64,000 nucleotides of DNA, taken from NCBI GenBank assembly GCA_013285915.1, contig JABDGS010000003.1:1-64000 (forward strand), given 5' to 3'. Numbering within the stretch: the first letter of the stretch is position 1; each line of letters opens with the position of its first letter. The notes beneath the pieces are model-generated. The model searched no databases. It saw only the letters and a program-made list of their open reading frames with translations, and had not been told where the DNA came from. The position numbers were made by a program, and so were the translations under genes. Positions 46,066 to 55,423 of this stretch are shown here, piece by piece. The stretch comes from Bacteroidota bacterium (lineage in GTDB: Bacteria; Bacteroidota; Bacteroidia; Chitinophagales; Chitinophagaceae).

Positions 46066-46557
46066 ATGCAACAGCAATCATCACGCAGGCAATTTATTAA
46101 ACAAACAGCGTTAACGGGTGCAGCAACTTATATAAGCGCATTAGGTATGAGCGCTACAAGCTACAGGCGCATTATTGGGGCAAATGACCGCGTGAATGTA
46201 GGGGTGGTTGGTTTTAGCGACAGGCATAAGGATGCACATATACCATCGTTCCTGGCATCGAACAAAGAATTGAATTTTGATATAATTGCTGTGAGTGATA
46301 TATGGAAATATAAGCGTGAGGCAGGGCAGGCTTACTTAAAAGGAAAGCTTGACCATGATATAAAAGCCTGCATGAATAATGATGAGTTGTACAACATAAA
46401 AGATGTTGACGCGGTGTTTGTGAGTACGGCTGATTTTCAGCATGCTTACCATTGCACTGAGGCTGTTAAAGCAGGGCGCGATGTATATTGCGAAAAGCCC
46501 CTTGCCGAAACAATGGAAGATGCACGCATGGTGTTAAAAAACCGTGAAGGAAAGTAA
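46066..46557 (+). CDS. Gfo/Idh/MocA oxidoreductase, N-terminal fragment (frameshifted)
   Basis: The 163-residue piece begins with a Tat signal (SRRQFIKQTALTGAATY), then the NAD-binding half of a Gfo/Idh/MocA enzyme: DRVNVGVVGFSDRHKDA (Rossmann), ADFQHAYHCTEAVKAGRDVYCEKPLAETMEDA with the EKP motif. It then falls into NREGK and a stop, which is not a domain end. The correct continuation (VKESNRIVQIGSQRR) is in the next frame. Dropping one A from the A6 run at 46536-46541 gives VLKTVKESNR and restores a full enzyme of about 455 residues. Confidence 0.85.
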   Translation: MQQQSSRRQFIKQTALTGAATYISALGMSATSYRRIIGANDRVNVGVVGFSDRHKDAHIPSFLASNKELNFDIIAVSDIWKYKREAGQAYLKGKLDHDIKACMNNDELYNIKDVDAVFVSTADFQHAYHCTEAVKAGRDVYCEKPLAETMEDARMVLKNREGK

Positions 46558-47431
46558 CCGCATTGTGCAAATAGGCAGCCAGCGCAGGAGCGGGCCTAAT
46601 TATTTTGCAGCGCGCGACTTTATACAATCTGGCAAGTTTGGCCCAATAGTTATGGTGGAGCTTACATGGAATGTAAACCAGCCGGGCCGCTGGCGCAGGC
46701 CTGAGCTTGTTGCCAAATTAAAAGAAGAAGATACCGACTGGAAACGTTATTTAATAAACAGGCCTTATGAGGCATTTGACCCAAGGCATTACCTGGAGTT
46801 TCGTTTGTTCTGGCCTTATTCATCGGGCATACCGGGCCAATGGATGAGCCACCAGATAGATACTGTGCATTGGTTCAGCGGCCTGCCACACCCGCGCAGC
46901 GTAGCGGTTAACGGCGGCATTTATTTATGGAAAGATGGCAGAAAGAATGCCGACACGATGACGGCTGTTTTTGATTATGGCCCACTGGATGATATGAGCA
47001 GCGGTTTCCAGGTGCTGTTTAAATCGCGCCAAACAAATGCCGCGGACGATGTAAAGGAAATTTATTACTCTAACGGAGGAATGCTAAACCTTGATACCAA
47101 CAAAATAAATTCAACCGGCGGCCTTGAGGATAAATATGCGAAACCGATGGGGATGAAAGAAAACCTATTGCCAAGCCTGTCGCTAAGCGATATGGCCCCA
47201 CCTGTTTCAACCGGCGCCAATACTGGTGGCGATGCGCTAACAACAGCGCATGTACGCAACTGGATGGAGTGCGTACGCAGCCGTAAACAGCCCAATGCGC
47301 CTATTGAAGCCGGGTATAACCACGCGATAGCTGTTATAATGACAAATGCTGCCTACCGCACCGGGCAAAAGGTTACGTTTGATGATGCCACACAGGAGGT
47401 GATGGCGGGTGGCAAGGTGTTTAAGTATTGA
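46544..47431 (+). CDS. Gfo/Idh/MocA oxidoreductase, C-terminal fragment (frameshifted)
   Basis: The 295 residues of this ORF, begun by a GTG that is not a natural start, carry the substrate half of the enzyme: IVQIGSQRRSGPNYFAARDF, HYLEFRLFWPYSSGIPGQWMSHQIDTVHWFSGLPHPRSV and the C-terminal RKQPNAPIEAGYNHAIAVIMTN. This continues the N-terminal fragment in the next reading frame. The family oxidises sugars or related polyols with NAD, sometimes via a 3-keto-intermediate, and Tat-exported members are common in glycan loci. The break is explained in the findings. Confidence 0.85.
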   Translation: MKESNRIVQIGSQRRSGPNYFAARDFIQSGKFGPIVMVELTWNVNQPGRWRRPELVAKLKEEDTDWKRYLINRPYEAFDPRHYLEFRLFWPYSSGIPGQWMSHQIDTVHWFSGLPHPRSVAVNGGIYLWKDGRKNADTMTAVFDYGPLDDMSSGFQVLFKSRQTNAADDVKEIYYSNGGMLNLDTNKINSTGGLEDKYAKPMGMKENLLPSLSLSDMAPPVSTGANTGGDALTTAHVRNWMECVRSRKQPNAPIEAGYNHAIAVIMTNAAYRTGQKVTFDDATQEVMAGGKVFKY

Positions 47432-47450
47432 GCCCGGCCCACTATCCCGT

Positions 47451-47473
47451 CCTTTCCCCCAAAAGGGGAAAGG
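47451..47473. repeat. CCTTTCCCCcaaaaGGGGAAAGG palindrome
   Basis: A 9-bp perfect stem between the Gfo/Idh gene and a minus-strand membrane gene. It is a variant of the CCCC-TAAA-GGGG repeats seen at four other places in the window. Confidence 0.65.
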
Positions 47474-47520
47474 TGTTGCGAAGATTGTGTTATAGAATTT
47501 CTGGGCCTATTTTGAATTCT

Positions 47521-47949
47521 TTATTTGCCTAGTTTTTTTATTTGCTGTGCATCGTTGGCGGCTATAATTCCTTTAATTAAAAGCACTACAATAATTGCCT
47601 TAAAATAAAGGCCCCTAAATATTGATGCCGGGTTTGCGACTGCTGTTAAAATAAATATGCCAAGGTATAAAACAAGCGCTATAATAAGCGCAACAACGGG
47701 TTTATACTTACACCATAAACCAAGGCCTAAAAACATTAAGGCGATAACCACTATTATGCTGAGGTTTATAAGCCACTCCTCGCTGTTGTCCGTAAATATT
47801 TGTATTATGCCCCCTATAAGATACACTACTGTGACAATGAATAAAGCGTTTTGAGCCTGTTTTACTTTCTTATCATATTGGGCAGTGTCGAGCACGTCAT
47901 CCAATAAATTTTTCTGCGGCTGGTCTTTTTGGGTTGCAGGGTTGTTCAT
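47521..47949 (-). CDS. Hypothetical membrane protein (142 aa)
   Basis: A soluble N-terminus of about 35 residues ([20 protein letters not shown]) is followed by about four hydrophobic segments (residues about 35-55, 62-80, 85-105 and 115-130) and a Lys-ended tail. There is no recognised motif. The gene is transcribed away from the DUF4965 gene, and the space between holds its promoter. It is probably real. Confidence 0.6.
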   Translation of the reverse strand: MNNPATQKDQPQKNLLDDVLDTAQYDKKVKQAQNALFIVTVVYLIGGIIQIFTDNSEEWLINLSIIVVIALMFLGLGLWCKYKPVVALIIALVLYLGIFILTAVANPASIFRGLYFKAIIVVLLIKGIIAANDAQQIKKLGK

Positions 47950-48041
47950 ACAATTTATTTATTGCTAATATAATGATAATAATTGAAAAAATATCTTCAC
48001 ATCAATCCATATCTTTATCCTTCCTTAAAACTTTGTTTACC

Positions 48042-48602
48042 ATGAGGTTTGAGAAAAACTACCACCTGTTATTTATTGCTTTGCTGTCTTGCTTGTTTTT
48101 CACCGATGTATCGGCCCAATTGCATAAAGCACCTGCTTACCCGCTTATAACGCATAACCCTTATTTTAGTATATGGAGCTTTACTGATGATGCCTGTGCT
48201 GGCCCTACACGGCATTGGACGGGCAGCAACCAGTCTCTTATTGGCCTGATAAAAGTAGATGGTAAAATTTACCGTTTTTTAGGAAAAGAAGAAGATGTAT
48301 ACACCACCTTAGTGCCCGCGGCAGATGAAGAAAAATATACAGTTAAATATACCGAAGCGAAACCATCCGATGACTGGATGAATACTCATTTTGACGACAG
48401 CCAGTGGCAAACCGGCACAGCACCTTTTGGTGATAGCGATGATGCTGCAACCAAATGGCTTAGCCATGACCTTTGGGTTAGACGCGTGTTTGATGCCACT
48501 GATAAAAATTTTGACAAGCTGTTTCTTAAAATACAACATGATGATAATGCCGATGTGTACTTAAACGGTGAAAAAAATTTACAGCGTTGTTGGCTGGCTT
48601 AA
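48042..48602 (+). CDS. DUF4965/glutaminase-type protein, N-terminal fragment (frameshifted)
   Basis: From the ATG at 48042 a signal peptide (…TDVSAQ) leads into a beta-sandwich with [26 protein letters not shown] and [16 protein letters not shown], the N-terminal domain pattern of DUF4964/DUF5127/DUF4965 proteins. It ends with NLQRCWLA and a stop, which is unnatural. In the next frame the reading [15 protein letters not shown] continues. Removing one A from the A7 run at 48571-48577 joins the two into a protein of about 830 residues. Confidence 0.8.
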   Translation: MRFEKNYHLLFIALLSCLFFTDVSAQLHKAPAYPLITHNPYFSIWSFTDDACAGPTRHWTGSNQSLIGLIKVDGKIYRFLGKEEDVYTTLVPAADEEKYTVKYTEAKPSDDWMNTHFDDSQWQTGTAPFGDSDDAATKWLSHDLWVRRVFDATDKNFDKLFLKIQHDDNADVYLNGEKNLQRCWLA

Positions 48603-50523
48603 CAAGTTTAAATATGTGCCCCTTACAGAGTATGTAAAACAGAAGCTTAAAAAAACAGGCAATACACTCGCCATACACGTGGTTAACACTGCTGGTGGCT
48701 CCTGGCTTGATGCAGGGTTTTCTACGCAAACAAAACAAAAGCAACCTATAAACATCGCTACCGCACAGCAAACCAGTGTTACTATTAGCGCAACACAAAC
48801 TGTTTACAATTTTACTTGCGGCAATATTGCGCTGCAGTTAACATTTACATCGCCCCTGCTGATAGATAATTTAGACATTCTCCAAAGGCCGGTATCATAT
48901 ATATCCTATAGTGTAAAATCAACTGATGGTGGGCAACACCACGCCCAGTTGTATTTTGGTGCATCCACTGACCTTGCGGCCAATACAGCGGCGCAGGATA
49001 TGGAAGTTACTTCTTCCTCTACATCCAGCCTTATGCTTTTAAAAGCTGGTACTAAAGAACAGCCGATATTAAAAAAGAAAGGCGATGACCTGCGTATTGA
49101 CTGGGGCTATTTTTATGTTGCTGCACCTGCAAGCCAACAAACCAACCAAAGCATAACGGCTGGAAATGAAGGGGCGCGAATATTTGCAGGCAGCAGCAAA
49201 ACGGCAACTGAAAACATTACAAGTGGCAAGCATTTAATGCTAAATACGATTATTGATGTGGCAAACCCAACACTCCAGGGAACAGCAGGATATATCATGC
49301 TCGGTTACGATGAATTGTATTCTATACAATACTTTGGTGATAACCTGAAACCATGGTGGCGGCAATCATCATCAATGAGCTTTGAAAACCTGCTTAATAC
49401 ATGCGCGAACGAATACTCACCGGTTATGCAACAGTGCAATGACTTTGATAAAAAAATATACAATGATGCATTATCCGCAGGCGGCGAAACTTATGCAAAG
49501 CTGTGCATCGCCTCATACAGGCAAAGCGTAGCAGCACATAATCTTGTAAAGGCCAGCAATGGCGACCTGCTTTTCTTCTCCAAAGAAAATTTCAGTAATG
49601 GGTGTATAAACACCGTTGATGTAACTTATCCTTCAGCGCCATTGTACCTTACTTATAACCCGCATTTAATGGAAGGCATGCTTAACGGCATTTTTTATTT
49701 TAGCGAAAGCGGTAAATACACAAAGCCTTATGCAGCACACGATCTTGGCACCTACCCGCTTGCCAATGGCCAGGTTTATGGTGAAGGCATGCCTGTGGAA
49801 GAATCAGGCAATATGATCATTCTTACCGCTGCCATTACTAAGGCTGAAGGAAATATTGATTTTGCAAAAAAGCACTGGCAAACGCTTTCAACCTGGGCGC
49901 AGTATTTAATGCAGTATGGCTTTGACCCCACAAACCAGCTTTGCACAGACGACTTTGCCGGCCATCTTGCACGTAATGCAAACCTTTCAGTTAAAGCCAT
50001 TGTGGGCATTGGCTGTTATGGGATGATGGCTAAAATGATGGGCATGGAAGATACCGCATCAAAATACAGTGACAGCGCGGCTGCCATGGCAAAACGCTGG
50101 ATGGTTTTTGCTGATGATGGAAATCATTATGCACTAACATTTAACGACAAGCATACCTGGAGCCAGAAATATAACCTTGTTTGGGACAAGGTGCTTGGCC
50201 TGCATTTATTTCCGAAGGAAGTGTATGATAAAGAAATAAACTACTACCTGACCAAACAAAACGCCTTTGGGTTGCCTTTGGACAGCCGTAAAACTTATAC
50301 AAAATCTGACTGGATACTATGGACTGCTGCTTTAGCCGATAACCATAACAGCTTTGAAGCGTTGATTGATCCGGTGTATAAATTTACCCAACAAACACCG
50401 ACACGGGTGCCATTAAGCGATTGGCATGAAACCACAGATGGAAAGCAGGTGGGTTTCCAGGCGAGAAGTGTCGTGGGCGGCTATTTTATGAAAGTGCTTG
50501 AAAATAAACTGCAGTCAAAATAA
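48568..50523 (+). CDS. DUF4965/glutaminase-type protein, C-terminal fragment (frameshifted)
   Basis: The 651-residue ORF starts at an accidental GTG inside the frame break. It includes DUF5127-like parts, then the DUF4965 helical-barrel region with [36 protein letters not shown] and [29 protein letters not shown], and the final DUF1793-type helices ([13 protein letters not shown]-like, [22 protein letters not shown]). Such proteins are secreted and often called glutaminase A or glycoside-hydrolase-like; the substrate is not established. It is intact after the break. Confidence 0.85.
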   Translation: MKKIYSVVGWLNKFKYVPLTEYVKQKLKKTGNTLAIHVVNTAGGSWLDAGFSTQTKQKQPINIATAQQTSVTISATQTVYNFTCGNIALQLTFTSPLLIDNLDILQRPVSYISYSVKSTDGGQHHAQLYFGASTDLAANTAAQDMEVTSSSTSSLMLLKAGTKEQPILKKKGDDLRIDWGYFYVAAPASQQTNQSITAGNEGARIFAGSSKTATENITSGKHLMLNTIIDVANPTLQGTAGYIMLGYDELYSIQYFGDNLKPWWRQSSSMSFENLLNTCANEYSPVMQQCNDFDKKIYNDALSAGGETYAKLCIASYRQSVAAHNLVKASNGDLLFFSKENFSNGCINTVDVTYPSAPLYLTYNPHLMEGMLNGIFYFSESGKYTKPYAAHDLGTYPLANGQVYGEGMPVEESGNMIILTAAITKAEGNIDFAKKHWQTLSTWAQYLMQYGFDPTNQLCTDDFAGHLARNANLSVKAIVGIGCYGMMAKMMGMEDTASKYSDSAAAMAKRWMVFADDGNHYALTFNDKHTWSQKYNLVWDKVLGLHLFPKEVYDKEINYYLTKQNAFGLPLDSRKTYTKSDWILWTAALADNHNSFEALIDPVYKFTQQTPTRVPLSDWHETTDGKQVGFQARSVVGGYFMKVLENKLQSK

Positions 50524-50682
50524 TGCTGCAGGAGCCAACCCCAAATGCCCGTTTTTATATTTATGGCATAGCGCCTAAAACGCCTGCTTTGGCATAATAA
50601 AATCCCGCTACGGTATTATTTCATCACCCATTTCCTTTTGATGTTCGTATTAAATTTTAAGTTGCTGTAAATAGCGTGTGTT

Positions 50683-51408
50683 TTGAAAAAGATATTAGCC
50701 ATAGTTACAGCAATAAGTTGTTTTAATGCAGCCTTTGCACAGGCTGATAAAAACGATTTGAGCGTTGCTGTTGACTTCAAAACACTTGCGGCTGCCAATA
50801 CGCTTGGTAACCAGCAAACAACAAGTGCACTGCAATCATACAAATCAGGCGGTGCAGCGGGTTCTCAATTTTTTACCCGTGAATGGTGCGAGGGTTCAGT
50901 TACTACTGCTACGCACGAAACAATAAACAATTACCAGCTTTTGTACGATAAAGTAAACCAGGATTTGTATATACGCCAAAAAGATTCAAACCTTGTTATA
51001 CAGGCCGATAAAAGCCAGGTGGCCACGTTCAGCCTTAACATTAACGGCAAGCAGTTGTTGTTTGTGCCTGCCGGCAAATACGGTAACCAGTTTGACGGCA
51101 GTTATTTTGAGGCACTGGCACAAGGTGCCAATTATTCTCTTTTTAAGCTGACAAAAACACATTTTGAAAGGGCCGATTATTCAGACATGCTGAAAGTGAG
51201 AAATGGTGAGGCTAACGATGCTTTTATAGATAACATTACTTATTACCTGTATCACAACAATACGCTTGAAAAAATTACGGTTAAAGAGAAAGCGGTACGT
51301 AAAGCGCTGCCTGCTGAAACACAAAAGATTGATGCATTTTTAAGTGCACACAAAAGCGACGAGTTTAACGAGGAGCTTTTAGCCAACCTTGTAACTGCTT
51401 TAAATTAA
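50683..51408 (+). CDS. Secreted protein of unknown family (241 aa), TTG start
   Basis: The only in-frame start near the signal peptide is TTG at 50683 (KKILAIVTAISCFNAAFAQ). The mature part has a beta-rich first half with NYQLLYDKVNQDLYIRQKDSNLVIQADKSQVATFSL and a helical C-terminus rich in Lys and Glu. I do not recognise it. It lies after a 160-base gap and is followed by an elaborate hairpin that probably ends its transcript. A TTG start is uncommon in this window but also seen in the toxin gene. Confidence 0.6.
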   Translation: MKKILAIVTAISCFNAAFAQADKNDLSVAVDFKTLAAANTLGNQQTTSALQSYKSGGAAGSQFFTREWCEGSVTTATHETINNYQLLYDKVNQDLYIRQKDSNLVIQADKSQVATFSLNINGKQLLFVPAGKYGNQFDGSYFEALAQGANYSLFKLTKTHFERADYSDMLKVRNGEANDAFIDNITYYLYHNNTLEKITVKEKAVRKALPAETQKIDAFLSAHKSDEFNEELLANLVTALN

Positions 51409-51413
51409 CCCTT

Positions 51414-51490
51414 GGGTAAAGGGCTCCGGGACTGCCTGTTTCGAAGTATGAAGGGCCTTCAGGCGGGTATGTTCCGGAGCCTTTTTACCC
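51414..51490 (+). terminator. Large multi-part hairpin, probably a terminator
   Basis: GGGTAAA (51414-51420) pairs with TTTACCC (51484-51490), GGCTCCGG (51422-51429) with CCGGAGCC (51474-51481), and inside this GCCTG (51434-51438) with CAGGC (51460-51464). The result is a roughly 77-base structure with a T-rich right arm, six bases after the stop of the TTG-started gene. It is much larger than a normal terminator. Confidence 0.65.
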
Positions 51491-51492
51491 CT

Positions 51493-51509
51493 ATCCCCTA
51501 AAGGGGGAT
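51493..51509. repeat. ATCCCCTAAAGGGGGAT repeat copy
   Basis: A palindromic copy of the CCCC-TAAA-GGGG repeat, directly after the large hairpin. Confidence 0.65.
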
Positions 51510-51624
51510 TTCTAAACTGCGTTTTATTGTTCAAAAAACTTTTGAGGGTTGGTACTGATGTTTTACACCAGGTTTAGTAAGGTGGCAACCTAAATTTTTT
51601 CAAGGCAATGTAAACTCACGCTGT

Positions 51625-52833
51625 TTAAAGCGCCCCTTTAGGGGTTGGGGTTAGTACACCAAGTTCCTTTCCTATTTTTGTAAATGCTTCAATGGCTTTG
51701 TCAAGATGCTGTTGCTCATGCGCCGCGCTTAACTGAACACGTATTCGCGCAAGGCCTTTAGGCACAACGGGGAAGAAAAAGCCAATTACATACACGCCTT
51801 CATCCAGCAGTTTTGCCGCAAAATTTTGTGCCACTACAGCATCATATAACATGATGGGGACGATCGGGTGATCGCCGGATTTTATATCAAAGCCTGCATC
51901 GGTCATTTTGCTGCGGAAGTATTTGGTATTGTATTCCAGCTTATCGCGCAATGTTGTTGTTTCTGTAAGCATATCCAGTACTGCAATGCTTGCCCCTGCT
52001 ATGCTCGGCGCCAGGGTGTTGCTAAACAGGTAGGGCCTGCTGCGCTGGCGCAACATTTCCACTATTTCCTTTCTTGCACTGGTAAAGCCACCGCTGGCGC
52101 CCCCCAAAGCTTTGCCAAGTGTGCCGGTAATAATATCAATCCTGCCCATTACATTCCTGTACTCATGCGTACCGCGGCCGGTTTTACCCAAAAAACCCGA
52201 GGAGTGGCTTTCGTCAATCATCACAATGGCATCGTATTGGTCGGCAAGGTCACAAATTTTATCAAGTTGGGCTATAGTTCCATCCATGCTAAAGCTGCCG
52301 TCTGTAGCAATTATCCTGCTCCTGCAATTAGCGCTTTCTTTAAGCTTTGCTTCAAGGTCGGCCATATTGTTATGCTCATACCTAAAACGCTGCGCCTTAC
52401 ACAAACGCACGCCGTCAATAATGCTTGCATGGTTAAGTGCATCGCTTATTATGGCGTCCTGTTCGCCGAATAAAGGTTCAAAGAGGCCGCCGTTGGCATC
52501 AAAAGCTGCCACATATAAAATGGTATCTTCCATGCCTAAAAAATCGGCAAGCTTTTTCTCCAGTTGCTTGTGAATATCCTGCGTACCGCAAATAAACCGT
52601 ACACTGCTCATGCCATAGCCGCGCTCGTCAATAGCCTTATGCGCCGCCTCAATCACCTTTGGGTGTGAGGATAGCCCGAGGTAGTTGTTGGCACAAAAGT
52701 TAAGCACTGTTTTGCCATTTACCTGTATTTCAGGGCCCTGTTCGCTGGTAATAATACGCTCCCTCTTCATCAAACCTGCGGCCTCAATTTCAGACAATTC
52801 ATTTTTTATCCTGTCGACAAATTTATCGTTCAT
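51625..52833 (-). CDS. kbl: Glycine C-acetyltransferase (2-amino-3-ketobutyrate CoA ligase)
   Basis: Kbl, with threonine dehydrogenase, turns threonine into glycine and acetyl-CoA. I start at the ATG at 52833 ([13 protein letters not shown]); the ORF-track start adds 39 residues made of intergenic repeat. The 402-residue PLP enzyme has [29 protein letters not shown] and the lysine-bearing [13 protein letters not shown] near residue 240. Its C-terminus TPTPKGAL is encoded by a copy of the CCCC-TTTA-GGGG repeat and is not a normal family end. The dehydrogenase is not in the window. Confidence 0.94.
   Translation of the reverse strand: MNDKFVDRIKNELSEIEAAGLMKRERIITSEQGPEIQVNGKTVLNFCANNYLGLSSHPKVIEAAHKAIDERGYGMSSVRFICGTQDIHKQLEKKLADFLGMEDTILYVAAFDANGGLFEPLFGEQDAIISDALNHASIIDGVRLCKAQRFRYEHNNMADLEAKLKESANCRSRIIATDGSFSMDGTIAQLDKICDLADQYDAIVMIDESHSSGFLGKTGRGTHEYRNVMGRIDIITGTLGKALGGASGGFTSARKEIVEMLRQRSRPYLFSNTLAPSIAGASIAVLDMLTETTTLRDKLEYNTKYFRSKMTDAGFDIKSGDHPIVPIMLYDAVVAQNFAAKLLDEGVYVIGFFFPVVPKGLARIRVQLSAAHEQQHLDKAIEAFTKIGKELGVLTPTPKGAL
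51633..51644. repeat. CCCCTTTAGGGG repeat forming the kbl C-terminus
   Basis: This palindrome lies inside the last codons of kbl, where it codes for the PKG part of TPTPKGAL. It is the same repeat as at 51493. Confidence 0.7.
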
Positions 52834-53094
52834 GTGCAAAGCTTTAGGCGGCAAAGATAACAGTTGGTAGTTTACGATTGTATAGTTTGTGAGAGGTGGC
52901 GGCAGGTTACAAGTTACCGGTTTCTGGTTGCCAGTATGAGGGTGGCGCACATTTCGCCGGTATTCGGAGAAGAAAACTACAAGATGATTAATTGATCTTT
53001 ATAGAATAATTCCAGGCACTCAGAAATGGGAAAATCTTAAATACTTATATTTATTAAACGCTTCAGTAGTTTTCATAACTAATAGTGCTTGTCT

Positions 53095-53111
53095 ATTTTA
53101 TTAAATAAAAT
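53095..53111. repeat. ATTTTATTaAATAAAAT palindrome
   Basis: A perfect 8-bp AT palindrome ending six bases before the ATG of the next gene. It could be an operator or simply AT-rich promoter DNA. Confidence 0.4.
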
Positions 53112-53116
53112 TTCCT

Positions 53117-54277
53117 ATGTATAAGTTCTTATTCATCATTTTGCTGCCTGTTGTGCTAAACGCCCAATACAACCCCGACAGCGCGAACCTGTGCCAGGGT
53201 GATTATTATACGCCAGAACAAACCATAAAAGTACATGAGGGCTTTGCCAAAACATATCACGATGCAGCAACATGGCAGCAGCGCGCTGCCTTGATAAAGC
53301 AAGGCATTATTGATGGCGCGGAACTTACACATATACCCGCAAAAACAGCCCTGCATGTTATTGTTACCGGTAAAAAAAATATGGGCACTTACACAGTAGA
53401 AAATGTGGCTATTGAAACATTGCCGGGTTATTATTTAACGGGCAATCTTTACCGGCCGGTTAATACTTCAAGACCTATGGCAGGTATATTATCGCCGCAC
53501 GGGCATTTTCATAACCCTGACGGGCGTTTTACGCCAGACCAGCAAAAGCTTTGCGCAACCCTTGCACAAATGGGCGCGACCGTATTTACTTATGATATGG
53601 TGGGTTTTGGCGACAGTAAACAATGCAAGCACGAAATACCTAAGGCCTTTAAGCTGCAAACATGGAACAGCATTCGTGCGCTTGATTATTTGCTCTCGCT
53701 GCCAAACATTGATACAGCACGTATTGGTATTACAGGTGCCTCGGGTGGTGGCACACAAACATTTATGCTGACGGCGCTTGATAACAGGATAAAGGTTTCC
53801 GCACCGGTGGTGATGGTATCGGCACATTTTTTTGGTGGTTGTGTTTGCGAAAGCGGCATGCCTGTGCATAAACGACCCAGCAACCAAACCAGCAATGTGG
53901 AGATAGCTGCAACTGCTGCACCAAGACCAATGCTACTGGTATCTGACGGCGACGACTGGACAAAAAATGTTCCTAATGTTGAGTACCCTTATATCCGTAA
54001 TATTTACAACTACTTTGGCAAAGCGGAAAATATTGAAAGCGTTTACCTGCCGAACGACAAGCATGATTACGGCCCAACCAAACGGCAGCCCGTTTATGCT
54101 TTTTTTGCAAAACATTTAAAGCTTAATACAAACGGCTTATTAAAAAATGGGGCGATTGATGAAAGCCATTGTACGGTATTGCCACAGAATGACCTGGCTG
54201 TGTGGAATACTGCTCACCCGCTACCGACCAATGCAGTAATAGGTGATGATAAAGTGATGGCGCTGCTGGAGTGGTGA
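53117..54277 (+). CDS. Secreted alpha/beta-hydrolase, acetyl-xylan-esterase or dienelactone-hydrolase-like
   Basis: A short signal peptide (residues 1-16) is followed by an alpha/beta-hydrolase body: ILSPHGHFHNPDG, the elbow IGITGASGGGTQTFMLT (Ser nucleophile), an acid in PMLLVSDGDDWTKNVPNVE, and the catalytic His in LPNDKHDYGPTKRQ. The length, 386 residues, fits the secreted esterases that remove acetyl or similar groups from plant glycans. The substrate cannot be named from sequence. It is preceded by an AT palindrome and stands alone. Confidence 0.85.
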   Translation: MYKFLFIILLPVVLNAQYNPDSANLCQGDYYTPEQTIKVHEGFAKTYHDAATWQQRAALIKQGIIDGAELTHIPAKTALHVIVTGKKNMGTYTVENVAIETLPGYYLTGNLYRPVNTSRPMAGILSPHGHFHNPDGRFTPDQQKLCATLAQMGATVFTYDMVGFGDSKQCKHEIPKAFKLQTWNSIRALDYLLSLPNIDTARIGITGASGGGTQTFMLTALDNRIKVSAPVVMVSAHFFGGCVCESGMPVHKRPSNQTSNVEIAATAAPRPMLLVSDGDDWTKNVPNVEYPYIRNIYNYFGKAENIESVYLPNDKHDYGPTKRQPVYAFFAKHLKLNTNGLLKNGAIDESHCTVLPQNDLAVWNTAHPLPTNAVIGDDKVMALLEW

Positions 54278-54479
54278 GAAATGGTTACAGATTATGCAGG
54301 TCTTTCATTAATTGTGGTGCTTTTATTTAATAATAGTCTTATCCACTGCCAGCGAAAAAAGCTGCAATGGCTGGAGCAAAGAAATTATACGGAAGAATAG
54401 ACTGACAGACAATTTTTTTCCGCCATTAATAGGATATTTGATCGACAGAAAGTAAAGCAGACGTTTTGACAGCCTCACA

Positions 54480-54893
54480 TTATACGAATGGGTTGTCATC
54501 TGTAGGCTCATTTATAGAATTCTCCTGATTTAAAAATTCATCTGCAAATCTTTCGACGCCAGAAGTTTTGTAGAGCACGGTCTCATATAATTCGTCAATG
54601 CTTCTATCTTCGGGGAAAATATATTCGGTCTTGAGAGAAAAGCGTTCAACAAATTCAAGCCTTATTGATACTTGCAATTCCCAAGTAACCTCATCATAAA
54701 AGGATTTAAAATTATATTTATATAATCGCAGGGTCTTATCAATCACATCCGCATAGTATACAAGTCCCACTAACCCCTCGCTACCACTCAAAGAAGAGGG
54801 CATTTCTCTATTATTTTTCACCCATTTTATTTTATCTTCTTTTGTCTCTCGGTTTAGCTTAATAATTATTTTGCTAATTTTATCGTTACTCAT
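54480..54893 (-). CDS. Hypothetical small soluble protein, second gene of an AT-rich pair
   Basis: The 137-residue protein starts MSNDKISKIIIKLNRETKED and has no signal or membrane segment. It has a helix-strand alternation (LRLYKYNFKSFYDEVTWELQVSIRLEFVERFSLKTEY) with no recognised motif. Its ATG overlaps the stop of the gene before it (ATGA), so the two are coupled. The codons are more AT-rich than their neighbours, which suggests recent acquisition. Confidence 0.6.
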   Translation of the reverse strand: MSNDKISKIIIKLNRETKEDKIKWVKNNREMPSSLSGSEGLVGLVYYADVIDKTLRLYKYNFKSFYDEVTWELQVSIRLEFVERFSLKTEYIFPEDRSIDELYETVLYKTSGVERFADEFLNQENSINEPTDDNPFV

Positions 54894-55423
54894 AAAATAT
54901 TGCTTTTTTTGTCTTGTTGAATATTTTCAAGTTGCCTTATTACGGCGTGTAAATCAGTATATATCTTCCAAATATGGTCAACGTTTGTCGCCGAAAATTT
55001 TCTAAAAAAATTCTTAAAAATATTTTTTTCATTTGCTGTTGATAAAAGAAAGCCTTTATTCCTCTTTCCCTTTATTAATCTTATCAATCTTTTGACTTTA
55101 TTAGATTGTGTGGTATTTAATTTACTAAGAATATCTTCAAGTTCAGTTTGGCATCTTGCCAATTCAACTTTTATGCTGATTGTTGAGTTATTGTAATCAT
55201 TTAACAGGTTATTTAATTCATTTGTGCTTGCAACCAGTTTTTTTATGTGAAAAGTTATCCTTTTTTCAAAAATATAGCTAACTCGAAGTTTTTTTATATC
55301 ACGTCTTAAAATTAAAGTAATTATAAAAGAGATTATTCCGACTGAAGCACCGATAATTTCTAATACCTGTGCCCAAATCTCAAGTTTCCAATCTACAAAT
55401 AAGCCTTTTATTATTTGTGCCAC
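54890..55423 (-). CDS. Hypothetical membrane-anchored coiled-coil protein, first gene of an AT-rich pair
   Basis: A hydrophobic helix (residues about 18-40, VLEIIGASVGIISFIITLIL) follows a short cytoplasmic or external N-terminus. After it comes a long helical, Lys/Asn-rich region (residues about 45-175) with many heptads, such as NELNNLLNDYNNSTISIKVELARCQTELEDILSKL. No enzyme motif is visible. With the soluble partner it makes a two-gene unit of unknown function, AT-rich and isolated, such as anti-phage or signalling modules may be. Confidence 0.6.
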   Translation of the reverse strand: MAQIIKGLFVDWKLEIWAQVLEIIGASVGIISFIITLILRRDIKKLRVSYIFEKRITFHIKKLVASTNELNNLLNDYNNSTISIKVELARCQTELEDILSKLNTTQSNKVKRLIRLIKGKRNKGFLLSTANEKNIFKNFFRKFSATNVDHIWKIYTDLHAVIRQLENIQQDKKSNIL

